Shown here: positions 46,493 through 57,847 of the stretch, one piece after another
Layout of the letters: each line of letters begins with the position of its first letter
Position numbering within the stretch: the stretch's first letter is position 1
Origin: Neoscytalidium dimidiatum
Taxonomy: Eukaryota > Ascomycota > Dothideomycetes > Botryosphaeriales > Botryosphaeriaceae
Reading direction: 5' to 3'
Length of the DNA: 64,000 bases
Assembly: GCA_037367355.1 (NCBI GenBank)
Contig: CM074705.1
Span: forward strand, 1-64,000
The notes under the pieces: model-generated
Told to the model about the DNA's origin: nothing
Database searches by the model: none
What the model saw: the letters and a program-made list of their open reading frames with translations, nothing else
Made by a program: the position numbers and the translations under genes

Positions 46493-47168
46493 GGTGGCTT
46501 TCTGAGTCTCACGGTTCCTGGTAGAGATAAGTGGGTTTAGAGAATGGCGCGAGAAAGGGGCCCACAGCAAAGGATGCACACGTAGGTGTTTGAGGAACGC
46601 GTGGTATTTCATTCAGGATGGCTGTGTAGCGGAACAACCGCCGCATTATTGCGCAATGCTTTGCAATATTGATGGTGGCTGTCGGTACCCTCTCCCGGTC
46701 CATTCATCATTTTCTCCAACACTGCGAAGGGCCCGACGGACCGAGCACGAGGTTGTTCGGTGCTTACACCACACCCGACACCGAGGCTAGCTCTCTTTCG
46801 GCACATATCCGAAGGCTACCCCTCCTCGATTACGCATTGTATGTAAATCAGTTGCTGGCCTATCAGGTAGAGTATAATCTCGGATCACTGCTCCCCGCGA
46901 GATGTACGAATATTATGTTGAGCTCGGCCGTACTCGGTTGCAAAGTTGTAGCCGAGCACCGAACTTTGCCTGCGCGTACACCTATTCGGTGGTGATAGAT
47001 TGACTGAGAGGGAAAGGGGTAGCTACAATCCTGATGTTCGGCCGAGTAAAAGTTTCCCTATGGTGCGCAGCGTCCATTGGTTGAACCACAGATTTTCTAC
47101 CTATAAAGACTGCGCCGCCAAACTCTAACTTTAAAATGACAGCCACTAGGCGCCACGCATCTTTAGCC
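46493..47168. promoter_or_regulatory. Divergent promoter, MFS pump / P450
   Basis: These 676 bp lie between divergent starts. TATAAAG at 47102 is 67 bp before the P450 ATG. A binding site for the adjacent Zn2Cys6 protein would be expected here, but no decisive CGG-pair site was identified by eye. Confidence 0.45.
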
Positions 47169-48846
47169 ATGGATCTTCCCGGTTATCCCGTACAGAAATT
47201 CTCCAGCCATCTGCTCTGGGGTATCTTCGGCTTTGTTAGTGAAGCCTAAGAACTAGTATGGGGCGTTGCTAATTTTGTATTATTAGTATTTCCTTTACTT
47301 CATCGGAAGCATATTATACAGCGTGTACCTCAGTCCCCTGGCCAAGTACCCTGGACCGAAGTTGAACGCCGCGACCCAGTTACCCTACTGGTGGAACACC
47401 CTGCGGGGGCGACAGGTGTCCTGGCATCATGCTCTGCACCAAAGATACGGACCCGTCGTTCGCGTTTCACCAACGCGACTGAGTTACATTGACGCCCAAG
47501 CCTGGAAAGACATCCACGGGCACCGCACGGGAGGAAAGAAGAGCCTTATGAAGGATCAAAAGTTCTACACCACAGCCATCAATGGCGTGAATTCGATGAT
47601 CAACGAGGCTGACGACTTCGAGCACGGCCGTGTCCGGAAGATCTTCTCTCACGCCTTCTCTCATAAAGCGCTGGTCGAACAGGAGCCGCTGATCCGATAT
47701 TACGTAGATCTACTAATCTCCAAGACCAAGGAATCCGCATCCGGGTCGGATAAGCTGTTCGATATGGTCAAGCTGTACAACTTCACCACTTTCGATATCA
47801 TGGCGGACCTTACCTTTGGCGAGTCACTCCATCAGCTTGAAGGCTCGCAATACTCTCCTTGGGTATCAGCAGTGTTCGGCGGATTCAAGGCCAATGACAT
47901 GTTCCGCATTGTCCAGGAGTACCCAATCCTTCGCCTCATCTGGGAATTCGTCATGCCGGCTTCTCTCCTCAAGATGCGGAAAGACCATTTCCAGTACTCT
48001 GTCGACCGCGTGGAGCACCGGCTGGCTTCCCCGACAGAAAAGGCAGATATTTGGGGTCTCACCTTACGCAATGGCGGACTTTTGGATCGGTCTAGGATGC
48101 ATTCCAACGCGGCGCTGTTCATGCTGGCCGGCACAGAGACTACGGCGACCTTGCTTAGTGGGCTGACCTACCACTTGCTGCGCAATCCAGACAAGCTGCG
48201 CACACTCGTCGACGAAATCCGCAGCTCCTTCGAATCAAAAGAGGACATGAACCTAGTGAACTTGCAAAGGCTAAAATACTTGGACGCCTGTCTACATGAA
48301 GGCCTCAGAATGTATCCGCCCGTGCCTGTTGGGCTCCCACGTGAGGTCCCCGATGGCGGAGCCCCGATCTGTGGGAAATGGGTTCCCGGAGGTGTAAGTG
48401 CTGGAGTCTGCCCGGAATCATATCTCTGGAATCGCCTCTTTTACTGACGCCGAGATCGTACAGACAAGGGTATTCATCAGCCAATTCGCAGCCTACCACT
48501 CCGCTCTCAACTTCCGCGAACCCGACTCATTCGTACCAGAGCGTTGGATGGACGGCACTGGATTCGAGACGGATAACAAAGACGTCCTACAGCCTTTTTC
48601 ATTTGGGCCACGGAACTGCCTTGGCAAAAAGTAAGTCCGCTGCAACTTGGCTGAATCGAGGATTTTCCTGACTGTGTTCCTCTCAGCTTGGCGTATCACG
48701 AAATGCGACTCATTCTCGCGAGGACGTTGTGGGAATTCGATATGGAGCTCTGTGAAGAGAGCATTCAATGGTCCAACCAGAAGTCATGGACTTTATGGGA
48801 GAAGCCACCGCTGATGGTTCGACTTACTCCACTCAGTAAGAAGTAG
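47169..48846 (+). CDS. Cytochrome P450 monooxygenase
   Basis: A 499-residue P450 is encoded by four exons: 47169-47234, 47287-48393, 48464-48630 and 48687-48846, with introns of 52, 70 and 56 nt. An N-terminal membrane anchor (SHLLWGIFGFYFLYFIGSILYS) is followed by the Pro-rich hinge KYPGPK. The I-helix oxygen-binding motif is AGTETT (303-308), the K-helix ExxR is E360-R363, then PERW, and the heme loop FSFGPRNCLGK has the axial cysteine C443. Overall it resembles the CYP65 / isotrichodermin C-15 hydroxylase-like group common in fungal metabolite clusters. It acts in the ER membrane with a reductase encoded elsewhere. Substrate unknown. Confidence 0.95.
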
Positions 48847-49316
48847 AGTCCGTCCATCTTGAACATAGCCAAGCATTCAGACTTCAGAAAGGATAGGGTA
48901 GCATAAGGAGATCAGTGTCTGAAGTCCATGACACATGATGGAGATGGACAATTAGATCCGCCAATGGCTGCCTGGCTGCTAAGAGTCTATGAGCGCTGGG
49001 CCACGTCGGTGCGCAGGCAAGGATGACGGCACCAGGAAGCAAGATTCTAAATAGAGTAGATCTTCTCCATCGCAAATACATAACGTAGCTGATCAAAGAA
49101 CCCCAAGGCAACAGATATTCCGCATTTCCCGTGTTGGTTAAGCTGCTGTGTCTACGCCGCATTGGCACGACGTCATTGCCGCTCTGCTGCCTTGAGCTAA
49201 ACCTTGAGCAGCTTGGTGCTCCACCCTTAGACGCTTCACACCATCAACATTAAAACGTTCCCCGAGCATGAGAACCTCCATCAATTGTGAATCGATCCTT
49301 CCTTACAAGTTCGACC
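48847..49316. other. Intergenic spacer
   Basis: About 470 bp between two plus-strand genes; no gene is seen. Confidence 0.5.
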
Positions 49317-50390
49317 ATGGCAGGCCAGCTTGATCTCACTCTCCCGGCGACAGCGCCTACCATGGCGCAGTATCACCACACACCCGGCTCCATGGAGCCA
49401 GCTGCTCTCTACACTCTCGTGGATCTTCCAGATGATGAGCTGCTGGCTTTGCAGCATGAATGCGAGATCGAATGCATCGAAACAGGTAACGAGCCCAACG
49501 CGAGCGTGCGCCCGGCACCTCAGTCGCGATTCGTCGGGCAGCCGTTGCGTGCCGTCTTCGACTACCATCTGGAGCTCGGCACGCAAAAGACCTACGACCC
49601 GAGATACTTCATCGTTGCCATCGACAAGGACTGGAAGAAGAGGGGCGTACTCCTCGTCACCCTCGATGACGACGAGCTCGAGTGCAAGGTCGACTCCTTC
49701 CGCATCAAGGCCAGTGAATCCGGCCTCACCATCCTGAACCTCCAAATCGCCAACGTCAACTGGGACGAAGAAAAAGAAAACTTGGCCCTGCACACCGACG
49801 ACGAAGAGGGCGAAGACGACAACGACGACGACGACCCCGCCCCCAAAGACATCCCCACCCAAACCCCCAGTACGCCCACCAACCCGCACCCCTCCTCCTC
49901 CTCCTCCTCCTCCCCAGAAGACGACCACTCTGACACCTCCACCAGCAGCACCCTCAGCGGGCCCCGGCCCCCGCCGACCAACCACCCCCTAGGCTTCTAC
50001 ATCGCGCTCTACCTGCACCCTGCGCTCTCGCCCTCCGCCACACTCGCCCACCTCGAGCCCGCCGGCGGCGGCGACAGCCCGCACCCCAAGCCCTTCTCCG
50101 CGCACGCCGTCCGCGTCCAAGGCGCCCTCGCCGTCTCGCACGCCGCCTCCCCCGCGACCGTGCTCGCCCGCGCCTTCGCGGCCCACCCGCTGCGCTGCGC
50201 CAAGAACCCCTTCCTGCACCGCACGCTGCTGCTGGTCGTCGACACGGCCGCGCCGCGCGACGCGGTGCGCGTGCCGTACGGTTGCGAGGGCGGTGGCGTG
50301 GTGGCGCGGTTTTTCGTGCCGCTGGCGAGGGGGGAGATAGAGTGGGCGGCGATGGAGGCGTTGGCGGAGGAGGTGATGGTGCGGGGCTAA
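49317..50390 (+). CDS. Hypothetical protein with acidic/Ser-rich linker
   Basis: A single-exon protein of 357 residues starts at an ATG in the strong context ACCATGG; a GTG 30 bp upstream is in frame but unlikely. I do not recognise a family. The N-terminal part (about 25-160) is well-ordered in composition, with LYTLVDLPDDELLALQHECE, then YDPRYFIVAIDKDWKKRG and FRIKASESGLTIL. A low-complexity Asp/Glu then Pro/Ser stretch (about 165-225) separates it from a C-terminal alpha/beta-like part with RTLLLVVDTAAPRDAV. It has no signal peptide or membrane segment. The bias toward C at third codon positions agrees with a real gene. Confidence 0.7.
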   Translation: MAGQLDLTLPATAPTMAQYHHTPGSMEPAALYTLVDLPDDELLALQHECEIECIETGNEPNASVRPAPQSRFVGQPLRAVFDYHLELGTQKTYDPRYFIVAIDKDWKKRGVLLVTLDDDELECKVDSFRIKASESGLTILNLQIANVNWDEEKENLALHTDDEEGEDDNDDDDPAPKDIPTQTPSTPTNPHPSSSSSSSPEDDHSDTSTSSTLSGPRPPPTNHPLGFYIALYLHPALSPSATLAHLEPAGGGDSPHPKPFSAHAVRVQGALAVSHAASPATVLARAFAAHPLRCAKNPFLHRTLLLVVDTAAPRDAVRVPYGCEGGGVVARFFVPLARGEIEWAAMEALAEEVMVRG

Positions 50391-50834
50391 GGTTGTGATG
50401 AGAAGGGGTGCTGAGGGAGATGTCTGTGTGGCGGGGAATGGGGATGGGGCTGTCGAGTCCAGAATTGAAGCGAGGAATGTCAGCACTGTTTGACAACTAG
50501 TGACGGAAGCTTTAGAGTTGTTACAGTACTGGAGAAAAGGCGATTTGTGGGGGATCCGAATCGGAGTATACTGATCAATGTTGATTGACTAAGTACTGGC
50601 CAAGTGGTGCTCTTTCGAAATCACTACCAGCCCTCCTTCAAGTCAAAATGAAAGCAAGCAGTCCTTTGTAGGCAGTTTGCAGAGCGGTCAGAGAAGCGGA
50701 GCCGCAGAGCCGCAGTAAAAATAGAGACCACAACGAACCGCTTGCCGTAACCCCATCACATATCCTAGCCAACCTGCGTTTTTTTTTTGTAAAACCGCGC
50801 AATCATAGGCGAAACTACCAACAACGGCAAGAGC
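50391..50834. other. Convergent 3' spacer
   Basis: About 440 bp between convergent genes, with a short T run near 50,780-50,790. No gene is seen. Confidence 0.45.
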
Positions 50835-51505
50835 TCAAGCGTATGGCTCCTCTGGATCGAACTGGGCGAAGTAGTCGTGAAGCATCTCACCATCATCCTC
50901 GCCCTTGGCCTCGCTTTTGATTCCGGCGTCATTGCCAGCCTCCTTGTCGTCGTCAAAGTTCTCGTAGTACGCCGGTGACTTCACCCTGCGGCGAGCCGAG
51001 GAAGCAGCCTTCTTGGTCCTCTTCGCCTTCGGGGTGGGCGTAGCAGGGTTCTCGTCGTCGTCACCATCGTCCTGAACATCCTTGGCCTTGCGCTTGTTAC
51101 GGGAGGAGGCTGGAGTGGAAGCCGCAGAGGCGCGGCCACCACCCTCGGCGTTGACCTGGCCCATCAACTTCTTCTTGACAGGCGTCCAGCAGGCGCTGGC
51201 GGAGGCAGCGTTCTTGAACTTGCCGAGATCAGCAAGCTTTTGGAAGTCAATCTGTGTAGAGAGACTCAGCATTAGCAGTTGACGGCATGCGTATTTGAGT
51301 GGTCATCAAGGCTGCGATGAGGCACACGTCTGAGAATGCTCCGACTAGGTGCTCGTGGTCATTCGAAGGACGGCGGATCTTGCGCAACGTTCATTTCCAC
51401 AAGGTGAGAAGAACTCACTTGAGGCTGCGTCTTAAAGCACTTCCAAATCAGGCCTGCAATCTCCAGGTCGCGCTGGGTGAGCTCGTTGGACTTTGGGGGC
51501 GCCAT
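50835..51505 (-). CDS. Small basic nuclear protein with Myb/SANT-like N-terminus
   Basis: A 167-residue protein is encoded by exons 51505-51419 and 51251-50835, with a 167 nt intron. The first 60 residues (MAPPKSNELTQRDLEIAGLI..., then IDFQKLADLGKFKNAASASA) resemble the fungal Myb_DNA-bind_8-type helix bundle, which precedes a conserved KKKL segment. The remainder is disordered, with alternating acidic and basic runs (NKRKAKDVQDDGDDDEN, KAKRTKKAASSARRRV), suggesting nuclear localisation and nucleic-acid contact. The tail is acidic (HDYFAQFDPEEPYA). Family assignment rests on a short similarity and is moderate. Confidence 0.75.
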
Positions 51506-51895
51506 TTTATCGGTGATGTAGAGACTGCGGATGTCAGTTAAGAAAAGTGAAGCATGGTCGGCCCAGCGGGCGAATAAACACCAATAAGACAAGGAGATAT
51601 GGAGTTAACAGAGGTCGTACGTACTTCGAAGCTAGAAAGCCGGACGGGCACGAATGCAGATACGCGGTGGCTGTGCGTTTGTTTGAGGATGAGAGAGGAT
51701 GAGTAGATCTTTTGAACTTGACCTAGAAGAAGACCTGGACCCTGAAAATCACCGTATCAGCTGCACCTGCAGCCCTTGTTGGCCAGCCTTAGCAGTCACT
51801 GAAGTCCTTTCAAAGCTTAGCTTAGCGAAGCCTCACCCGAAGCGAAGTATATTCAAATGCTAAGGTTTATGATTGCAGTTCGTTTTGCTACTTTT
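51506..51895. promoter_or_regulatory. Upstream region of Myb-like gene
   Basis: These 390 bp lie between the Myb-like start and the stop of PIG-U, both on the minus strand. No further gene is seen. Confidence 0.4.
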
Positions 51896-53375
51896 CTAGA
51901 TCTGCCGGACCTCCTTTCCCTTCATCTCGGGCCTTTCCTCCTCCCATTCGTCTCGCAGCACTGCAAAGATGATGTCTGCCACAATAAGCGTCAAACCCAG
52001 ACTCCACACTAGCGTGATGGCATAGAAGAAATTGGCGTTTCCTGAACCTGCGTAGATCCAGAGGTGGTAAAATGCTGGGCCGAGGAAGCTGGCGTAGAGT
52101 AAAGTTGCACACGCTAGAAAGACGTATCGTGTGACTACCAGAAAGCAGGTTAGCGACGTCGACGCGCGGCGATCCGAGGACAACTCACGGGGAAAGACAT
52201 GGATGTAGAGGGGGACCAGGCCAAGGAATAGGCCGGTTTCAGCAATGCTAGGGTAAGGCATAAAGACAGCGAAAATGCCGAGGAGAGCAACAACCACAAA
52301 CAGAGGTTGTTTGCGAATCCTGAACGTCAGCCCGCCAACATAGGCAGACATGTGTAGCCAGAAAACGCCTAAGAAGAACTCGCGGAACGAGTCAAACATT
52401 TCAATGAAGAAATACCACCACAGCCCGACGTTTGGAGTCAGATCCGGGAGCAACAGGTGAACTCCATACGTCGAGGGGATAAACTCCCAGCTACCCATGA
52501 GCAGACGCGACAGAAAAAGCAAGGAGCCCACCGTGACTGCCAGGTCTACCGTGTGAAAGAGGGCAAAGGTCAGCGGGTTCGGCGTGTTGTTCGGCTTCGC
52601 CCGACGGCTCTCGGCGTCGTAACACAAGAGAAGTAGCGGCGGGAAGAGGAGGAGCGGGTATAGAGAGAGGTATGACGCAAGCGATATGGCGAGCACGAAG
52701 GTAAAAGGCCGGCCACGGGCAGCGCTTGCCATAGCCGTGAGGAGGAGCAGCGACGTAATTGCGGAGGTGGGGCGGCCAAGCATGGTCGCGATTATGAAAG
52801 GATTGAAGAGGTAGCTGCTCAAAAGGTCAGCAATAGCGGCAGCACGGCACGAAGAGTCCTTACCCAGCACCAATCGCAAGACTGCTCCAATGTGTGCCTT
52901 TCCTCGGCGACGTGAACAGGCGCGTCGACACATTCTCGCCGGTCTCAGCGATGCGCATCAGCGCATTGGCGCTGAGCAAGTCGATGGCAATGTAGACTAG
53001 ATTCGTTGCGAGTGGGAAGGTGTAGATGTCGGGAAGCAGCGAGAATAGCGGCAAAAGCAGTGGCGCCTGGAAGCGTCAGCGGGAAAGAAACAGCGAAAGG
53101 TGGGTGGAATGCGAGCGGACCTGGTGGAAGACGCCGCCGTCATAGGGAGAAACATTATGGGTATAGAGAAAGAGGCCCTCCTGCACTGGGGTACGTCAGC
53201 GGGAGGAACGACAGGGCATTGAATTGTGCATACGCCTCTTGAAGCTGGTGACGGGAGTGGAGATCTCGACACGATCGGTCAGCAGGTTGGGAAGCGAGGG
53301 GAAGGCGACGAAGAAGAAGAGACGCAGAGCTGCGGCGGCGCCGAACAGCAGGGCCTTCTGCTTGTCGAGAGCCAT
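51896..53375 (-). CDS. GAB1: GPI transamidase subunit PIG-U / Gab1
   Basis: A 424-residue multi-pass membrane protein is encoded by five exons: 53375-53234, 53185-53121, 53066-52864, 52814-52189 and 52134-51896, with introns of 48, 54, 49 and 54 nt. Family blocks include SPYDGGVFHQAPLLLPLF near the N-terminus, YLFNPFIIATMLGRP, and the hallmark PNVGLWWYFFIEMFDSFREFF. About nine hydrophobic helices can be seen. PIG-U is part of the ER complex that transfers GPI anchors to proteins. Yeast Gab1 is similar in length. It is divergent from NOP7. Confidence 0.93.
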
Positions 53376-54025
53376 TGGGGGCTGAGGTGGGGATGCGAGC
53401 GTCATATCATGGCGGGGCGAGGCACGAGGAGCTGCGGAGGCGGAGGAGCGGCGGGAAAGACGAGTGACGCGCGAGAGCTCCCCGTGGTGTTTTCGGCGGC
53501 GGCGGCGACGCGAGCGAGACAGCGCTGACCGAAGGCTGCAGGGGTGCAGGGTGCAGGGATGCTTGTGCTTGGGTGGGTGCGCGGGCGGTGGCAGAAAAAG
53601 TTGCGGAGCGGAAAGCAAAGTGCGGCCCAGAAACTCGAAACCTCCGCCAGCCAGCGAAGAACTCGTCGCGCGCCTTCCGCTCACCTCACCGCGCATCGCT
53701 CGACCCTGTAAGTGCTCAGCCCTCCCTTGTTGCCATGTCATCTTTGCCGTCGATCAACAATCGCCCCCCCATTCCGTCCACATGGCGTTGGCTGGCCTGC
53801 GCCTGTTCGCGTACGCCTTCGACCACTTTGACTACAATTACTCTCACATTTACGTCGCTTTCCTTGAGCTCGACATTGCCTACCAGCTCTTCGTCTTCTC
53901 GTTTGTCGACAACGGCCGCACCGCCGAGACCGCCCTGCAACTCCTCGTCGCCATCAACTGCCTCGTTCTGCACTTACTGATCCGCAACCTCCTTCAGGCA
54001 GCCCGTCCGTGGTAGAGCTTCCAAC
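53376..54025. promoter_or_regulatory. Divergent promoter, PIG-U / NOP7
   Basis: A 650 bp GC-rich spacer lies between two housekeeping genes. An ORF ending 10 bp before the NOP7 ATG (its last ATG-initiated part, 53782-54015, would give 77 residues) has no family features and probably lies in the NOP7 leader. Confidence 0.45.
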
Positions 54026-56029
54026 ATGGCGAAACGCAAGGAGAAAGGCCAATCTGGCGCCGCCAAGAACTACATCACCCGTACTCAGGCCGTCCGCAAG
54101 CTGCAGATCTCGCTCCCCGACTTCCGCCGCCTGTGCATCTTCAAGGGCATCTACCCTCGCGAGCCGCGCAACAAGAAGAAGGCGAACAAAAGCGCCACTC
54201 ACTCCACCACCTTCTACTACACCAAGGACATCCAATACCTGCTCCATGAGCCTCTGCTCAATAAGTTCCGCGATCACAAGGCTCTGGCCAAAAAGATCAG
54301 CCGCGCCCTCGGTCGTGGCGAGGTTGGCGATGCTCAGCGGCTGGAAAAGAACCTGACGCCGCGCATGACCCTTGACCACATCATCAAGGAGCGCTATCCT
54401 ACTTTCGTTGATGCCTTGCGCGATCTCGACGACTGCCTATCCATGCTGTTCCTCTTCGCCAACCTCCCGTCCACCGCCGCCGTGCCCGCCAAGACCATTG
54501 CCCTTTGCAAGCGCCTGACGCTCGAATTCGAACACTACCTGATCGTGTCGCACTCGCTTCGGAAGTCGTTCCTCTCTATCAAGGGCATCTACTATCAGGC
54601 TACCATTCAGGGACAGGATATCCTCTGGCTGGTGCCCTATAAGTTTGTCCAGCGCGTCACCAACGACGTCGATTTCCGCATCATGGGCACCTTCGTTGAG
54701 TTCTACACCACTCTACTCGGCTTCGTCAACTTCCGTCTCTACAACTCCATCGGCCTCATCTACCCGCCCAAGTTCAACAAGGAGAGCGATGAGCAGGGTG
54801 GCGAGTTGGGTGCATTTACCCTCCAGGGCAAGGGCATCGGCGAACAGCCAGCAATCGAGACCATTCCAGCAACCAATGGCGACGTCAAGACTTCAGAGGC
54901 TGCTCAGGCGGCTGCAGATAAGGTTGCAAAGCTCTCTGAGCCGGATGCCGAAATGAAGGAAGCCGAGGCGAGCACCGAGGAGAACGGACCCAGCGATGCC
55001 ATCGACAAGTTCGAGACTACGGGGGATGATGCGGATGAGCTCCCACAACCGCAAGCAAGCAGCAGCGAGGCTGCATCCCTTTTCGAGAAATTCACCTTCT
55101 ATCTTTCTCGTGAAACCCCAAGGGAACCTTTGGAATTCATTCTCAAGGCTTTCGGCTGCAAGCGCGTTGGTTGGGACCCAGTTCTGGGAGACGGCGCCTT
55201 CACTACCAACGAGGCCGACCCTACCATCACTCACCAAATCGTCGACCGCCCGAATATCCCTGTTCCCACACTGCCCGAATCCCAGCTGAACGGTAACGAC
55301 GCGAACGGCACGCAGAGGCTAAAACCTGGTACCCGTGTTCCCGGGCGCACGTACATCCAGCCCCAATGGGTGTGGGACTGCGCCAACCAAGGCAAGCTCC
55401 TGAGGCCGGATCTCTATGCTCCTGGCGCAACGCTTCCGCCGCATTTGAGCCCGTGGGTTAAGCCGAAGAAGGGCGAGTATGACCCCACCAAGCCACTTGA
55501 GGAACAAGAGCGCGAGGGAGAGGCCGAGGAGGCCGAGGAGGAGTCCGAGGACGACGAGCAGGAGGAGGCGCCAAAGAAGAAGATGACCAAGGAGAACCCG
55601 CTTCTTGACCGACCCGATGAGGTTGAGGCAGGCGAGGGCATGGATGTTGCTGGCTCTGAGGAAGATGAATCTGAGGAGGAGGAAGATGAAGAGGATGATG
55701 ATGAGGAAGCTCCCGAAGATGAGATCGACTCGGACTTGTCTGACTCGGAAGCTGCCCGCGTCCAGCACCAGCGCGAGCTCGAAGCTGAGGCCAAGGGAAA
55801 ACCTTTTGCTGCAAGTGAGGCAGATCAGAAGAAGAAGAAGGGCGAAGCCAGGAAACGCAAGGCAAAGAAGGATAAGGCGGAGGAGGAGGAATTGGAACGG
55901 CAAAAGATGATGATGTCGAGGAGCAAGAGGAAGCTGCTCGAGAAGATGACTTACAGTAATAAGAAGAAGGATGAGCAAGCTGAGAAGCTGAGGGCGAAGA
56001 GGAGGAAGATTGAGAAAGGCAAAGCATAA
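54026..56029 (+). CDS. NOP7: Pescadillo homologue, ribosome biogenesis
   Basis: This is an intact single-exon frame of 667 residues. The N-terminal pescadillo domain starts [35 protein letters not shown] and continues through [20 protein letters not shown] and [21 protein letters not shown] to [20 protein letters not shown] domain follows at about 355-475 ([34 protein letters not shown]). The C-terminal 170 residues are Glu/Asp-rich and end in a long Lys/Arg coiled coil. Nop7 forms a complex with Erb1 and Ytm1 for 27S pre-rRNA processing and 60S assembly in the nucleolus. Confidence 0.97.
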   Translation: MAKRKEKGQSGAAKNYITRTQAVRKLQISLPDFRRLCIFKGIYPREPRNKKKANKSATHSTTFYYTKDIQYLLHEPLLNKFRDHKALAKKISRALGRGEVGDAQRLEKNLTPRMTLDHIIKERYPTFVDALRDLDDCLSMLFLFANLPSTAAVPAKTIALCKRLTLEFEHYLIVSHSLRKSFLSIKGIYYQATIQGQDILWLVPYKFVQRVTNDVDFRIMGTFVEFYTTLLGFVNFRLYNSIGLIYPPKFNKESDEQGGELGAFTLQGKGIGEQPAIETIPATNGDVKTSEAAQAAADKVAKLSEPDAEMKEAEASTEENGPSDAIDKFETTGDDADELPQPQASSSEAASLFEKFTFYLSRETPREPLEFILKAFGCKRVGWDPVLGDGAFTTNEADPTITHQIVDRPNIPVPTLPESQLNGNDANGTQRLKPGTRVPGRTYIQPQWVWDCANQGKLLRPDLYAPGATLPPHLSPWVKPKKGEYDPTKPLEEQEREGEAEEAEEESEDDEQEEAPKKKMTKENPLLDRPDEVEAGEGMDVAGSEEDESEEEEDEEDDDEEAPEDEIDSDLSDSEAARVQHQRELEAEAKGKPFAASEADQKKKKGEARKRKAKKDKAEEEELERQKMMMSRSKRKLLEKMTYSNKKKDEQAEKLRAKRRKIEKGKA

Positions 56030-56821
56030 ATTTCTATCTTGTCGGAGTGTTGTACAAAGTGCGGATTCGGGAAAAGTATCTGGTCCTTCGGTTCTTCCTC
56101 ATTGTCGCTGCGAATAGATGGCTCCTCAGCGATTTCGCATCCCACGGTGAAGGAGTTATATGGTGCACGTACGGAAAATTAAAAGGTTCTTGTCACTGGA
56201 ATTCTCTTGTCCCTCTTGTAGTAGCAAGCTACTTTTGAAGGATGGAAAGACGGCTCCACATGAATTATTGCGAAGAACACAACATGAACCTCATGCAAAG
56301 TCTGTGGATCATTGAAGAGTATTTCTCACTACTACACAAAGCTTAATATCGGGAGCCGGGCTATTCGCTTCACACGCGCAATTTCGTTGAAGGGCAATTA
56401 CCTTTCAAGCCATTAGTGTAAGTATTACTCAGCCGCGGAACACAGGGCCATCCGATGCATGCGCAGATGTTGCATAAAAGAATGATGCACTGCTGACGCG
56501 ACTAACAAAAGCTTCTCCGCTGGATCAATATGGCTGGTGTAAGAGCAAACAGCTCTAGCATACGACCTTAACATCAATAGCACCCACAAGTGCTTACAGC
56601 TATGCAGATAGATAGTGCAATCTTCCGGTTGGATTTGTAAGAGCAGGCACCTCTCTCCCGGAGCTGCAAGACAGCGTCAAGATAAAAGCTGCTGAAATAT
56701 ATTCTCAGTGTCGCCATCGACAACCGCAAACAGCTCTTCCAAGCCGATTACACATCCTTCTTTGTCTAAGAGCATCATCATCATCACTCCATAAAAATCA
56801 CCCACGTCTGTCTCATTATCC
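56030..56821. other. Intergenic spacer
   Basis: About 790 bp, AT-richer than the flanking coding DNA. No gene is seen. Confidence 0.5.
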
Positions 56822-57496
56822 ATGTCTTCCCAAAGCCCTACTTTACCACCAACTCTCTTTCTCACAAATAAGACAGCTATAGTCACCGGTGCCTCCCGTG
56901 GTATTGGTGCACACCTCGCCCTCGCGCTTGCCCAACGCGGCGCGAATGTCTCTCTCGTCTACACATCCGACTCCTCCGAAGCCCTCGCTGAGAAGGTAGT
57001 GAACGGTATCCGTGCTCTCGGTGCGCCTCTCACTCCCGGCACAAAAACGTCTCCCGCTCTAATATTCTTCCTCCTCCTCCTCCTCTGCAGCGCCTTCCAC
57101 ACCAACGCCCGCGACCCGGCCCTGCTCGTCCGCGCCCTCCTCCCGCACCTCCCCGTCCATGATTGCCGCGGCAGCCAACCGCGTCGTCGCCGTCTCAAGC
57201 CTGAACGCGCGCCCGCAGTTTCCCCGGTGGTCGCTTCACTCGGCGTCGAAGGCCGCGCTCGAGTCGCTCGTGCGCACCGCCTGGCCGCCAACAGTGTCGT
57301 CGTCGGGCCGACGCTGACGGAGCGGGACCCGGATCCGGGGGCCAGGGCCGCCAAAAGGGGGCTCGTGAGCGCGGAGGAGCGGCTGGAGCGGACGGAGGAT
57401 GTCGCCGGGATCGTGGCGTAGTTGGCTGGGAGCGGGAGCGCGTGGGTGAATGGCGATGCGGTGGGGTGTCATGGGGGGGCGGTGTTTGGGTATTGA
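56822..57496 (+). pseudogene. Short-chain dehydrogenase/reductase pseudogene
   Basis: The start reads as a classical SDR: NKTAIVTGASRGIGAHLALALAQRGANVSLVYTSD (nucleotide-binding TGxxxGIG). The segment that should carry the NNAG strand (roughly 50-80 residues) is missing; the frame resumes at NARDPALLVRALLPHLP. A frameshift then leads to RVVAVSSLNARPQFPRWSLHSASKAALESLV in another frame, where the catalytic Tyr of YxxxK is His (HSASK). Back in the first frame NSVVVGPTLTER is readable, then a TAG and LAGSGSAWVNGDAVGCHGG. It is a decayed gene. Confidence 0.8.
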
Positions 57497-57847
57497 GCTG
57501 AAGAAAAGGGGTTGGAGGGCGGGGGGAGCGTGTTGGGTGATGTATGGGGCTAGGTGTCGAGCGGGAATTCATGGTAAGCTTTTTTTTTTATTGGATAGGT
57601 ATTCGGTGGAGCCTTTTCTTTTCTTTTTTTTTTTTTTACTTTGAACGCGGATGGGAAATTCGCAGGTCAAATCGATTGGGCAATCACATGTACTTCAAGA
57701 GTCTCAGTGCTCAGTTCGGAGATGTTGAACTGTTTGTCAGTGGCTGTGGTTTAATTCCACTACCTGATAAACATCATATATGTTCCCCTCAACTTACAGC
57801 TAATGCTCAGTGATGTCTAGAGAGATAAGAAAAAGACAACGTGAGCA
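57497..57847. other. Spacer with T-rich tracts
   Basis: About 350 bp with two T-rich tracts (near 57,580-57,590 and 57,610-57,640). No gene is seen. Confidence 0.4.

Noticed and set aside
49281..49985. 234-codon minus-strand ORF opposite the orphan protein gene
   Set aside because: Gly/Val repeats produced by the complement of the Asp/Glu/Ser/Pro linker; a low-complexity shadow.
53464..54015. Plus-strand ORFs just upstream of NOP7
   Set aside because: They lie in the short divergent promoter with PIG-U, overlap each other, and have no domain. The 77-residue tail with hydrophobic helices is most likely leader sequence.
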